The translations under genes and the position numbers were made by a program. A stretch of 64,000 nt of DNA. Origin: Morchella semilibera. Its lineage: Eukaryota > Ascomycota > Pezizomycetes > Pezizales > Morchellaceae. Position 1 is the stretch's first letter; each line of letters opens with the position of its first letter. Of the stretch, positions 48,058 to 60,244 are shown in pieces. The stretch is taken from positions 2,232,001 to 2,296,000 of the forward strand of contig CM018604.1 of assembly GCA_009192285.1 (NCBI GenBank), written 5' to 3'. The notes under the pieces were generated by a model that had not been told where the DNA came from, did no database searches, and saw only the letters and a program-made list of their open reading frames with translations.

Positions 48058-51000
48058 CGCTATAGTAATGATTTTTAGATATATGTATATAGTATTAAAT
48101 CGTGAAATAAATAAGAATTTAATCTGTGAAATTTCCCTATGCAGAACAAGTGTGAATACTGGCCTACCTGTGCATTTGAATTTTTCAGTGAGTAAAATCA
48201 GTATTATATAGGGCTTCTCCATGATATCATATGATAAAAATCTCAGACTGAGTCAAAAGTTAGCTTCAACGAGGCATGATAAAAAATATCATATGAAACG
48301 CCAAATCAGCCAGATATCCTGTTTAACTAAACCCTATATCAGGCTGATAATAATATGTGGACTGGCGGTAAAGTACGTAGACTACATATACATAAGCACG
48401 ATGTTCCTCCCTGGATCCTCTCCCCGAGTTAAAACAGGCACCAAGTCACGCGCTTCGCCCCATCTCATATCTCGCTGCACTGCTTGCTGCAATGCAACGC
48501 TCCACCACATCCCATCCCATCTCTGAGATCCTAGTTGGAAAAGAAGAAGGTTACTGCTGGGGGGAGGAAGGAAGGAAGTAAGTAAAAACAGAGGAACGAC
48601 GGATCAATCAAATCCAGTCCTTCCTTACTGTGCCCCGTGCGCCTGCAGCGAATGCTTGTTGTCTCACTCCGTCCTGGTCGTTGGTTGTTGCCGGTCACCC
48701 CACAATCACCTGCCTTACATATTGTACTTTTTCATATTACCCCCCGCTACTGCACATTTTGCTTGTATTTGTCTGCCTCAGCAGCAGCGACATACATATG
48801 CGCTGTCTTTCTAACGAAGAAATTCGCCAAAGATCCTGGTTAGATACGGGCTCTTGGTTCTGCTCTACATATCTAGCTACGCGGCTCGTTTGTTGAGTTA
48901 CTCAACTCCAACACTTGAGCAATGGAGGAAGGTGTGGAAGAAGAAAAAACAGCACTTAAACGGGTGCCTCCGCAGCCTCAACGCTGAATATTTCCCCCGT
49001 CTGTTCCATGAGACTCACAAACAATATCACTGGTAGCTTATCTGTAGGTGGAGGTACGTTTGGTACCTGGTAGTAGAGAACTGCATTTGCGTGTATCAGG
49101 CAGCCTCGACCTCTTCAATTCCGTGTCCGCATCCCCACACAACCCCCGCCCCCTTCCCCCACGCCACGCAAAAATTAAAAAAAAAAAAAAAAAAAAAAAA
49201 TACGGAGCAAGCTCTGGTCCAGGCCACCATGGTGGTTTTTCCCACCCCCCTCACTTTTCGCCCATGGCCCATGGGTTCTCAAAACCGTTCTCAAGGGAAA
49301 AAAAAATAATTACCCATTCCGCTACGAAGGGTAGGTGAACGCGAGAACTCGGACGCACGCAATCTATTTTTGCATGCACGCCAAGCGCACAGACAGGCTC
49401 GACCACACCCTCGTTGAAAAGAAAAATGGGCAACGCTGCCGTGTTAGGGTCGGATCGGCCTGAACACCGTGGCGCTGGCCACACGCGATAGGGTGGTTCA
49501 AGAAGTTCTACAGAACTCTACCTCCACCTACCTTACACAGCTCCTACTCAAAAAACTACTTGATTGCTTATCGATGGAGGGATGGCTGCATTAGTACAGA
49601 AACTCAAAGACGCACGCAAGTCGACTTTGGAATCCTTTTTTTTTTTGATGTTTTGGGATTACCACGGGTGACATGTGAATGACAGAATAGAGTATCTAGT
49701 CGATATGTCCTCATATCCTTGGGCGTTAGATTATCTATGCAGATATGCTTTGATAGGCGCAAGAAATACAAGAAAGATTTTCATCAACCTATATGATACA
49801 CCACAATCCTTGACGTTTAACCGGCTACCCCCCCTACCTCCTTCTTCCTTTCCATGTAGGTACTCATGCTTTCTGTCATCTTATTTCATTCAGATGTCAC
49901 TAAAATGCTATTCTGAATTCTAAAATCAACTACTTGCGCCCTGGAACTGGTCTTATCAACAACCTATCTCAACTACACGCAAGGGATACTCACACATGAC
50001 GCAAAGTATGACCTAGTGAAAGTGGAATCTACAGCAACTGCAGTATATCTTTGTCTGAAATACAGGAAAATTGACATGTGAAATAACGAAAGCGAGGAAC
50101 CCTCCCCCCCCCCCCGGTCCGGAACCTAAATGGATCACCGTCGTTTCGGTTCGGTCCGATATTTCTTTGTGGAACTGGCGGGGCTGTCGGATCGTCTGGA
50201 CCGGAGGTTTGGGGGGCAAAGCGGCCACGAGGGATATGGTTTATTTATATATATATAATAATAATAATAGTTATCCTCGTATGAAACTTGCAATATATGA
50301 TAGACACTAATGTAGGTACAGAAAAATAACCCACTAAAACAAAACTGCCGTTTGAAAGAACCAGAATACATGACGTATCTCGCTTCTTTATTGATAGGAC
50401 GTGAGGGCTTTTTTTTTCCCGCAATTGCTCACGAGGGCAGAATTGATTTCAAAAAACCACCGCTCCTACTAGAGTCGTGGTTACTCCACAATTGTGGAGT
50501 CGAGATACCGGGGAAGAAGAAGGATGGAGGTGGTGGAGATGGAGGTGGAGGTGGAGGAGAAAAAGAATTAATTCCCTCGGATAAGGGCGCTAGTACTTTC
50601 CCAAGAGTATTCGTGGCAGCCACAGTGTGAGTTTAAAACTCATTCATTCCAGCACTTGCCAGAATTCCTTAGAAGCAGGACGAGGAAATTAAAAAATTAC
50701 CAATGACCCAGCGCCAGCTGTTATCCAAATCCAGATTTTGCAGTAGCTAGTGCTCTTGTTCAAGAAACACATCCCACCAAAGTTGCTGCCCTTCCATGCG
50801 TTCGCAGCAGGAACTTTGCCTATCCTGAAATTGCATGCAGACGTCAGGTACAACATGCAGATACACTAGCTGGGGGCCGGGATTATGTTGTGCATGTAAG
50901 AAAGGCTCTAATTAGCTGTGAATTTGTGATATCAGATATATCGATGGATAGTGCGCATAATAGATTGAGAAAAGCATGCGATGCCCAATCTAGGGCTGCG

Positions 51001-54000
51001 AGTGTGGCAACTTCCTGTCTACTCTAGCTGCCTGTGAATGACAAACTAGTTGGTTTAGTTGTAGTTGATTAGCTATCGAGATTGTCGGGATCTAACTCGT
51101 GTTTTATTTTGTTTTTGGCGGTTCGGCGGCGTTTCTTCGGTTCTTTGATGAATCATAAGAATTAGTTGTGCGAGTACCCAGATTCGAGGTTGGTGTGACA
51201 CATTTCAAGAGAAGGAAGCGAGGGAGGGGTATGTTTGGCCATGACTCTCCCTGTCCATGATACGTTGGATACCTTTCAACATAGTTTCGAAATGGACCGT
51301 TGGGGTTTCCCCACTATCAGCTATCACGTAGCAGAGAGGGAGAGGGGGGGGTAATGGAGTTTGGGACTCTGAAACGAACGACGGGGAGAGACACGGGGAA
51401 AAACGCATACCGGTCTATTATTCAGCTGACTGGCGCGGTAAATGTCGGATCTCATATTTCTTGTCCGGGGTAACCCCGTTTCCCCGGGTGAGCCGAGGGC
51501 TCCTCCTTCCTGACACACCGAAACCCGATGATGGCCTGACTGAAAGTAACGCCAGGCACATACATGTAGGCATCAATCAGACCATTGGAATTGTCAAAAA
51601 CTGCCTGTAATCGAGATGGATCCGCCTCACGAACGAGGGAATTTAATAATGGGCTTTTTAATACCATCACCGGTCCATTGTAAAATCAGTCATGGAGCTG
51701 CCGACGTAGAAGGCCCATTGGAACCTACCGGCACCTGCGTTGTGAACAGCTGTTGTAACGTTACAGAACACAGAACACGGCAAGATATCTGGTCGGGTTG
51801 ATTCGAAAATGACGCGGTTGATCTGAATACTTCAGTAACACCACCTTTCGTTCAACCGTCCATGGAGGATGTGTACATGTTGTATGTATGTATGTATGTA
51901 TGCACATAGAGTACATACATCAGGCCAAGAACTCTGGAGAATTAATAGATTGAGTGCATGCATGCATGCATAGGTGGTAGAGCAAAAACACGGTATCGGT
52001 ATCGACATCGTAGGTGGCTGCTAGAGTGTATGCAGAGGGGAAAAAAAACAATCTGTAGAACAAATTTCAACATCACAAACACAAAGGATACCCACTTGTA
52101 CCTACATATCTTTGCTACTATAAATAGCTCTATCAGAAGAGATTCCTCCAATCAAGTGTCTTCTTCCAACCGGCTTGGTCGAACAACACTCGTAACTGAA
52201 CCCCCCTAAAGCAAGGTGGGTGCTTATCTGGTTTAACATAGTTTCTGTAATTAATAGGGAATCGGAATAACCAATTATAATACCATGAACAATAATATGG
52301 TATAGAGTAGACGTTTAGTATGGTCTTCAGGCTGGGCCTTGTAAGAGGCGAGTCCCTCCATTTAGTACCAATGTGATCGACATGTGCTTATCCGCCTAAC
52401 CGCTTAGGCTATACATGAGGGACCTCACGATGCTCCCCGGGTAGGTGCTCAAGATGGCTTTGTTGTCTCAGTCGACGAATCAGTTGGTCAGTCGGGATTG
52501 AGAATATGCTGCAAGGCACACGGCACAATCAACGATATTCCTGGCATTCGAAATTAACCCTGCGGCTGACAATCGATAATTATACAACCTTTGGACGTTG
52601 AAGCTCCCTAGCTAAGTCACGATGACGATGAGGCTCAATTCCATGCCACATTTTTTCTCCATGTCTTGGGTGGGTGTGTGGTGGGTGGTGCGGGCCGATC
52701 AATTTTTGATTTTAAGGTTAGACATCACTTACCGAGAAAGCTTGTGCAGTCGCTTATCTCAAACCCCGTTCCCAAAATATCGGTCCGGCAGCTAGCCGTT
52801 ACGCCACTTAGGAGAGCTGCTGCTGCGAGAGAGCCCCTCCTATATTTTTTTTTTTTTTTTACCAACACACTTTTGCAAAGCATAATCGACTCAGCAAGTG
52901 TTTTCCTTGTTTCACTCTCGATCTCTGCAAGAAGCCGTGAATCTTGGTATGTGGGCCATGCTGTTGTTCTTCACTCGTGCGATCGCTTACCATCACAACA
53001 TACCCCAGTGCCCATTGGAAGGCCGGCATACCGCATACAAACCTCGAGCCCCCCTTCAAAGGGAAGTTACACGACGGATTTCCAGCAAGAACATGATACG
53101 ATACATAAAGGGCAAGTTAGGAGAACATCTGATCACCGCCAGTCAGTCATGTGTTGCATTGCTGTCCCTTGATCTAGAGCACATCCCACATTTTCCATAC
53201 AAACGGTGGAGAAAATCAGAGTTCTGGGCTGCAGAAAAGTCCGGGGAAAAGAAAAGCTATTGTGCGGGGTGCATGAGGATCGTGGATCGGGATCTTGGTG
53301 TGCTCATCGAGTCTTTTTTCTTCAGAGGAGCACTTTTTTTTTTTTGCTTTTCCCCCTCTCCCGAGGCATGAGCAATGTGGATCGTGGAACGTATAACGTG
53401 GAAAGAGGTTCCCTTTGCCTACACTAAACTATGGGTGTGAATATTTCCAAGCATGATAATTGGAAACAAGGCGGATTTGGGCTCCAAGAGTTGCTGCTTC
53501 TGGTGGGAACGTACACGGCATAATTGCCTCCATCGGGATTTTCCCGTTCTAATTTAATCGGGGATCCAAATACAAAACTGATTTCTTTGACTTTAGAATA
53601 TAGCACAGGAGCATATGCTTAGGTGTGCATCTCGTGATACGTCTGGATCGAGGTTAGAAAGGATACGATAACCCAATTAATAACTCCCGCCAATTGACTG
53701 GAGGTATCTAGTACTCATATGGTACTTGTAACCTGTGTATACCAGGTTAAGGCTTTGCGTTCTCGCTATGGTAATCGCAATTGCCCCATGATTTGTCGGG
53801 GAACTCGTTACATACAGAATGCTCGCACGTTCTCGGCCCCCGGCTGCGTTGTCGTATCCCACGCGCAACCTAGCACATCTACCACGGTACCAACCCCCCC
53901 GATCTTCTCCCCGTCGGCGCGCTTGGTTTAGAGTATCTTGTTACATACATATACTTAGGTACATATATGGTGTGACTAGGCACCTCCCTCAGAACGCAGG

Positions 54001-57000
54001 GTCTTTGGACTGCCGCTGTTGAATGTATCATACTGCTCTCTTCTCAGGCCTAGGTATCTGGAGTTTATATGAGATCGCTTGTGACAAGTGGTGCTTTCTC
54101 TCAGGTTTGCGATTCCTTAACTGCGAGTGGTAAGGGGACGAAGATGTTCCCGTGATGGACACTCACTCCTCAGCTAGCAACTGCATAATTCATACAACAT
54201 ATAGAATCTAGTGTATGTGAAGTTACTCTTTACATACCTACCCCATCCTTAAGCTTATCTCCGTTGGTCGTACCTAATGCTGAACGAAAAGGTGACAATT
54301 GATCTACCAAGAGTATCTGGAGTACCTAGCTAGTGAGAGACCCGGCTAACCCTGTGTGTCCTGGGTTCTACTTTACAGTATGCATGAGGTTCACATTCTA
54401 GATTCCCTATATGCACCCACATCGCATCGGGGCTATCCCGGAATCGTGGGAAGCGCGTGACGAACTTTTATCTCTTGGGGTTTTGGTCCCCTTGGCAGAA
54501 CCTCTTTAGAAACACAATCATTTGTCTTAGATTGGGCTTGTCCGCACGTCCGCAACAGTGATTAATTAGTCGTGGACCTTAAGGTTACAATACCACCTCC
54601 GTCAGATACGTTCTTCGGGATGCAGCTGCTTCATTTGGTACAAGGGCAATGACCATGATTCAAGGTCAAAGTAAACTTATTACAATCATTGCTCGGCAGT
54701 CAGCCAGGGGGTAGAAGATATCTGTCAATGGAAGCTATGAAGATGGCCGTGGTCACAAGCCTCACTCGGTCGGGTATATTGCCCCATTTAACATTTGGCT
54801 GTTTCACAGCAGCTGGCCAATGCAAATGGGTGTTTGGCTGGGCCAAACAAATGGAGGCTCGGGATAAACGTTATGACTCTTCTAGCCTAGGCTGACGTCC
54901 TCTATGTGGTTGTATAAGGCAGGGACTGATCATGAACTGTCAATCATCCCTCAGGGCTAGGTGTGTCTTGCTCTCTGTCACCCACTGGCTGGCCATGTGC
55001 AGTTCAGTTCAAAACATCCAAACATGCAAGAACCGTAGGAACAGCTTCTATTCGAAAGCGGCCACCGACAACAAATAACAGGGCTGCGTTGCGGGAAATA
55101 AGGAGTAGAAGGTAGAGAGATACATACATTCCTACTCACAAAAAAAACGACGATCGATGCAAGAGTGATGATCGATGATGCCTTCTAGAACTCCTTCCAC
55201 TTCAGGGAATTGATGGCGTGACAAGCCACTCAACAACTGCCAAACCTGTCACTTTGGAAATCTCCGACCGTCTATAGCAGGCCTGGACAAAGCCTCCAAT
55301 GCCAGGGAAGCTGCGTCTTTTTTTTAAAATTAAAATTATCTCCCGCCCGAGGCGAGCGAACGGTGAACGGGCAGTGAGCGACATGGTTTCTCTTGGCTAT
55401 GGAACCTTTTTAAGATTATTCTCTAGCATGCAGCAGCCTGTTCCGTGCTGACACGGTGCTGTTGTCTCGGCCGGGCGTACGGCTTCCGTTCCACTGGGGT
55501 GGCGTTCGGGGAATGATCTGCGGAATTCGCGGGATCACCGGCATGTGATGATAGTCCGCGTGGCCGCTAGTCATGGATTATCACTCGGCGAATGTGCCGG
55601 TACAGAGCGGGTTTTCGGCAGTAACTCCGGGGGGTGGGTGATTGGTGCTATGGGGCTTGCGTGTGAGAGGGAGTTATGCATGGGGGATCACTCGCGTTCT
55701 AGCGCTTCGCGCGGTACGGGGTTATTCGCCCCAAAGTAGAGTAGAGTAGGTATGGGGGTCTGACCTGGCACCCTAATCTAGATGAAACGCTTGGTATACG
55801 CAGTTTTGGGCCTCTTTTTGTTTCAAGTATCGGGAGAGCCGGCCAAAGAAACATCTGGCGAAACTATATCCCTGGCTAAACTGGCGAATCGGCAGCTAAC
55901 TGTCTGACAAAAAGAGTTAACGTAGCGGGTTTATTGTGGGGGGGGGGGGTCCCGGGGATAACAGGTTACAGCCACTTAATTTGCGGGCAGTTACCAATCT
56001 GTCCCGACGGGTTGGTGAAGGCTCTAACCCCGGGACGAAAGAGCCAACCCACGCAAACGAAAACCAGGAGGACAGTCCATTTTCAAACGGACATGCCCTC
56101 TAACACTAAAATACTCTACAACGTCCGGATATCATTTACTAGGCCTTACTCTAGGGACGTTTAATCTATATATGAGCATCTGCGATCATTGGCAGGGTAA
56201 AATGCTCTCTCTATATCCTATCCCGCTACGCCGCGAAGATTCGGCTAGGCTACACTGGACAGGCCAAGTCTTTGGGGATCTGCGCGGATCAACTTTACAA
56301 CTTTATCTTTGTGCATATCTTCCCTCTTGGGGGCACGATCCTCAGAGGAAATCGGGGGAATATGGCGTACGGCGGAAATGACACGGATGAAAGGCAAGAG
56401 AGCGGGAATGGGGCGAGAAAGGTAGGACCCTGGGGATCGTGGGTGCCGATCTTAAATCGGGAATCTCTTAGTTTGAGTTCTCGTGTGGATGGATTGCATC
56501 ATCAATATATGGATGGATAAACCGTTGGGAACGATTGTCGGTGCGCGCGGTAGCCTTGCTAACCGTGGCCGCCATTACGCTATCTCTAGTTTGGTGAGGC
56601 ATGATCGGGGATGTATTCTGCCCTATTGTGCTGCACATGAAGTGAAATGTGAGTTGTGGCATAATGCACTTCTATATGTGCATACATCAAGCACGATCGG
56701 GATGGACCAGGAACCAGGAGAGAGTGACGCCTGGCATTGGACTTTCCTGCCCGCTTAGTCCGGGATCGGGGGTGTTCCTGTTGGTCAGGGCAGGTCATAT
56801 ACAAAGACCAAGCGTTTTGTCCGGATTTGATTAGGTGGGGGAGGGATGCTGGTGAGTTAGATATAATCGGCTGGAAATGCATTGCGCGCTGTACGGGGTG
56901 TGCGTAAGGTGCGGAGTCATGAAATATCACTCGCTCACCGGTCTCACCTCGTGGAAGGTTTAATATTTAGTTATGAGTGTGCAGCTGAGTTGGCGGTGGA

Positions 57001-57240
57001 TATCCGAAGGAGAGATGTTAGCCGTGAATCCGTGAGTAACAAGCAGAATAACAGCGTTTCTTGAATCTTCCACTATATATGTAACTAACTACATACACGG
57101 AGGAGGTAGGAAAGCTGTGATTGGTTCTAGGGATAATATAATAATGAGTTGCGTGGTGATGAGTATAGTATTTGAAGCCTTTGACTACACAGACCACACG
57201 CAGAGTAAGGTGTTATGAGTGAGGGCTGGGTTGGTAATAA
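48058..57240. other. Gene desert, second part
   Basis: Nine kilobases without a gene I can support. It holds a poly-A run at about 49177-49200, a TGG/TGGAGG repeat near 50525-50555, (TATG)n at about 51881-51903, (GCAT)n at about 51957-51971, a poly-T run at about 52843-52860, and TACATGTA near 51561. A tRNA-like A-box on the reverse strand near 52800 does not fold as a tRNA. Short frames at 52666-53371, 54689-54895 and 56483-56930 show no domains. Confidence 0.4.
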
Positions 57241-58674
57241 TTACTTCCTAAAGAAACTTGTTATCTTTGGCGTCCCGTCCTTTGCGTCCTTTGCGTCCTT
57301 CGCTTTCTTCTTACCGCCCGGTGGAGTTCTACGGTTTGCGGCATTACTAGTGGCGGAGCGTACCCATGGGGTATTACCGCTCTTTGTAGCCTTTGATGCC
57401 GGCGCCGCTGGGGATGTGGAGGACCCGACGGAGCGGGCCCGTTTAAGAGATGTTGTTGGCGTGGGGTTTGGGGTGCTGGGTTCGGTGCTTTCAGTGGGGG
57501 GGACTTGGTAAGCCTCAGGCCAGATTTCCCATCCATCGTCATCGATGCCGGTTTTGATGATTGACGCTTGGGGAATTGTTAGTTGTTTTGTCTGCCAGGT
57601 CTCTGTAGAGGTTGGGATCGGGGTTGGGGGAGTACTTACGCTTTGCTGGCGTTTCTTCCCGGCTTTTGGTAGAATCCTCCTCTTTAACGTTCTCCTCTTT
57701 GATATCCTCCTCTTCAATATACTCCTTTTCGATATCCCTTTCTTTTACATCTTGCCCTTTAACACCCTCCTCTTTTATATGCTCCTCTTTACTCTCCCCC
57801 GCCTTCCCAAAAAAGCTCTCAATTCCGCCCTTCATAGGCTCTATAAACCTCCATGGTCCTTCTTGACATCCCCGACCTCTGCGGGCACCGCATAGACATC
57901 GAGCTCTCCTTCCCATGGCACACACAGTCCCTGCAGCCTCTCGCTCCACTGGACCCCTGGGTCTACCCACGCCTTTGCCTCCTCACTCCCCATCTCCAGT
58001 ATCACTGGCATACGCTCATGCAAGAAACGCAGCTGCGGCGCCGCGGCCGTCGTCACAATCGCGTATGTTACTGTTGCTCCATTGCTCTGCGGACTCCAGA
58101 GACCAGCAAAGCACATGAGGGCACCGTCGTGCCGCTTGACGAAATAAGGCGTGTTCTGAGATCGCCATTCATAGAAGCCCATAGCGGGGATGAGGCAGCG
58201 GTGGCTGTGGCGGAGGGTGTGCCAGGGACCGGTGGGGAGGCGGAGGGTGGTGTCGCGGATGTTGATGGCTTTGTGGGGAGTTTTGGAGGTGTGAGTAGGT
58301 AGGCCTGGGGTGGGTAGGCCTGAATGGGTAGGTTAGTTGTGGGGCATGGGAGGCAGGTAGGCAGCTACTAACCCCACCACATCGCCTGCAGCCCATATCT
58401 TACCGCCACCCCGCCACTACCGGGCACTTCTTCCTGCTCCCGCTCTCCCAGGGCGCAGTAGACTGGCTGGAAGCTCCCTGGAGCGATGTTATATCCGTGG
58501 CGGACCTCGCGCGCAGGCGGTTGCTCGTCCACAGGCATGCCATTCTCAATCAGGCGCTGGGCGACCTCAGCGGGGGGGTAGGCGAGTGCGTATCTGCACA
58601 AGGGTTTGGCTGTTAGAGAAGTGTATGTAGGTAGGACGGAATCGGGGGGAGAGGAGAGGATACCTTCCGCACAT
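57241..58674 (-). CDS. SRAP-domain protein (HMCES/YedK family abasic-site crosslinker)
   Basis: Forms a protective crosslink with abasic sites in single-stranded DNA. Exons: 58664-58674 (only MCG plus two bases), 58373-58593, 57640-58319 and 57241-57566; introns carry GTATCC, GTTAGT and GTAAGT donors with CTAAC branches in the last two. All catalytic residues are visible: Cys2 (MCGRY, exposed after Met removal), Asn97 and Arg99 (INIRD), Glu128 (GFYEW) and His178 (LHERMPVIL). The core ends in PWEGELDVYAVPAEVGDVKK. Near 57845-57849 one base appears to be missing: FIEPMKGGIESFF continues in the next frame, as the family pattern requires. The tail of about 165 residues has seven pentapeptides of (D/N)(I/V)KEE type, two PIP-box-like ends (GGIESFF and PKITSFFRK) and a basic Lys/Ala/Asp stretch. 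About 412 residues. Probably nuclear and replication-fork associated. Confidence 0.88.
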
Positions 58675-59181
58675 TGTGGAATAGAACTGGAAGTGGGGAC
58701 GCGTCGATATGATGGTTGAAAGCCGAGAGTAAGGTTGTGATAAGTTATCAAAAGATAAAGTCATAAAATGCAATCGCGGTGTCACGTGAAAAGTGATATT
58801 AACAGTATTATTGGCTACCGTAAAATAGTTGTTAGCTTCATAGACCATCACTCGATTGTTTACTCCCTAGCCCGGGCTTAGGTACGAAGAAGCGACAGAA
58901 CTGGAATTAACCCTATTAGGTGAGAATAGTTTCGATTCCTGAATCATATGCCGCCTATGCTCAGGACTGCTACTAACCCCCCCCCCCCAACGTTTCTCCA
59001 CAAGTGCCGCCCTCTGTTTTCACTTCCCACGTCGCTCCGGCGCCCTCCGGGAAAGTTTTGACAATTGTTGTTCGGGCTTGACAACTTCCTGTGGTATAAC
59101 TTTTGCTACCCTATCCGACGCTCTGTCATCTGTAGGAAAGTTCCCAAATGAAGCAGCCCTAATAGGACCAGCGCCTGCAAA
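58675..59181. other. Spacer between the SRAP and DUF3716-like genes
   Basis: About 500 bases containing the SRAP promoter and the 3' region of the upstream gene. There is a C run of about 11 near 58978. Nothing else seen. Confidence 0.45.
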
Positions 59182-60244
59182 CTAATCTTTAGCCTTTGAT
59201 TTCTTCTTTGATGCTCCACCACTTTGAGGGTTGTGCTTGGGTGTAGTTTTGCTAGCGCCAGTGTGGATGGCCTGGGTTTCACTCATTGCATCATGTTTAC
59301 GTTTCTGTAGATTTTTCTCTGCCGGATCTGAAACACACAAAGTAAACCAGTTAGCAAGGACATACTGGGATTAACACTAGATAACTTACTAAACCGAAGG
59401 TTACATCTTGTTTTCTTTTGGTCATGCGAGCTACCGTAGTGGCAGTTGGTACAGCTCCCCCGAACATCTCCCCAAGGACATAACATTCAGTAAATGGACC
59501 AAGTCCCTCAGAACAGTAGGTGCATCTAGAAGCTGCCAAAGTCCCCCTTGATGTAGCAAGAATGGCCTCTAAATTGTCACTTTTGGTAAAGTCTAGGTCT
59601 TTTATATCGTCCCTAAAATCGACTTCTCTAAGTTTCGGAAACTGTCGTAGAAACCCAGCCATACCAGGCCTAAGGTTGCCGTTGGGTAGAATGGTTTCGG
59701 CGGCCGCGGAGCTAACACCCGTAGGTACTGGGGCGGAGGTGTGTAAAGCACCGTTGATACCAGGTATAGAGCTCCCACTATTCACGCTGTGTGCGGTCTC
59801 AGTGCAAGTGCTAGACTCTGCTAGAGCCGGCTTGGACGGAAAGGTCTTTGATGTTGACTTAGAGGACTCGGCTGAAGCAGATTTATCTAAATCAAATCTC
59901 TGGTCGAAATTCTCGAGGGTCTCATCCAAGAGGAGGGTGATGTAGGTGGTGAAACGGTTGCTAAAAGTTCTCTTCGCAGAGGCGCGTGTGTTCCGGATGG
60001 CGAGACGAAAGCCTTCCTGGAACTGAGTAGCTAAAATGGGGTCTGTCTGAGGGGCAGACTCAGAGGACCCGATTGAAGCTTTATCTGAATCAAAGCTCTG
60101 CCCAAAGCTCTGAAGGACCTCGTCCAAAAGGAGGGAGATGTAGGAGGAGAAATGGTTACTAAAAGTTTCCTTCGCGGAGGTACGGGTGTTCTTGATGGCG
60201 AGGCGATAGCCAGCCTGAAATTCGGGGCTGCGGGGATCAGCCAT
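59182..60244 (-). CDS. DUF3716-like zinc-binding protein with an N-terminal tandem duplication
   Basis: Exons 59390-60244 and 59182-59327; the 62-nt intron has donor GTAAGT, branch CTAAC and acceptor TTTCAG. The start is taken at MADPRSPEF (60244); an ATG ten codons upstream is in the same frame. Residues 9-55 and 75-121 are two copies of one block (LAIKNTRTSAKETFSN and LAIRNTRASAKRTFSN; YISLLLDE and YITLLLDE), a 66-residue tandem duplication. A Ser/Thr-rich linker follows. The C-terminus has CTYCSEGLGPFTEC, GSCTNCHYG and RC, the Cys pattern I associate with DUF3716 proteins of filamentous fungi. The second Cys pair lies in the next frame: one G is lacking from the five-base G run (C5 at 59457-59461 on +). 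About 333 residues ending in a Lys-rich tail. Function unknown; zinc binding is inferred. Confidence 0.72.

Noticed and set aside
47749-48222. Ala/Gly/Lys/Gln/Ser and Cys/Leu/Pro/Ala frames
   Set aside because: Products of the GCAGGCAA octamer array on the two strands.
52740-52825. tRNA-like segment on the reverse strand (A-box TGGCGTAACGG, B-box-like GGTTTGAGA)
   Set aside because: The T stem does not pair, position 33 is not T, and the acceptor ends do not match. At best a decayed tRNA fragment.
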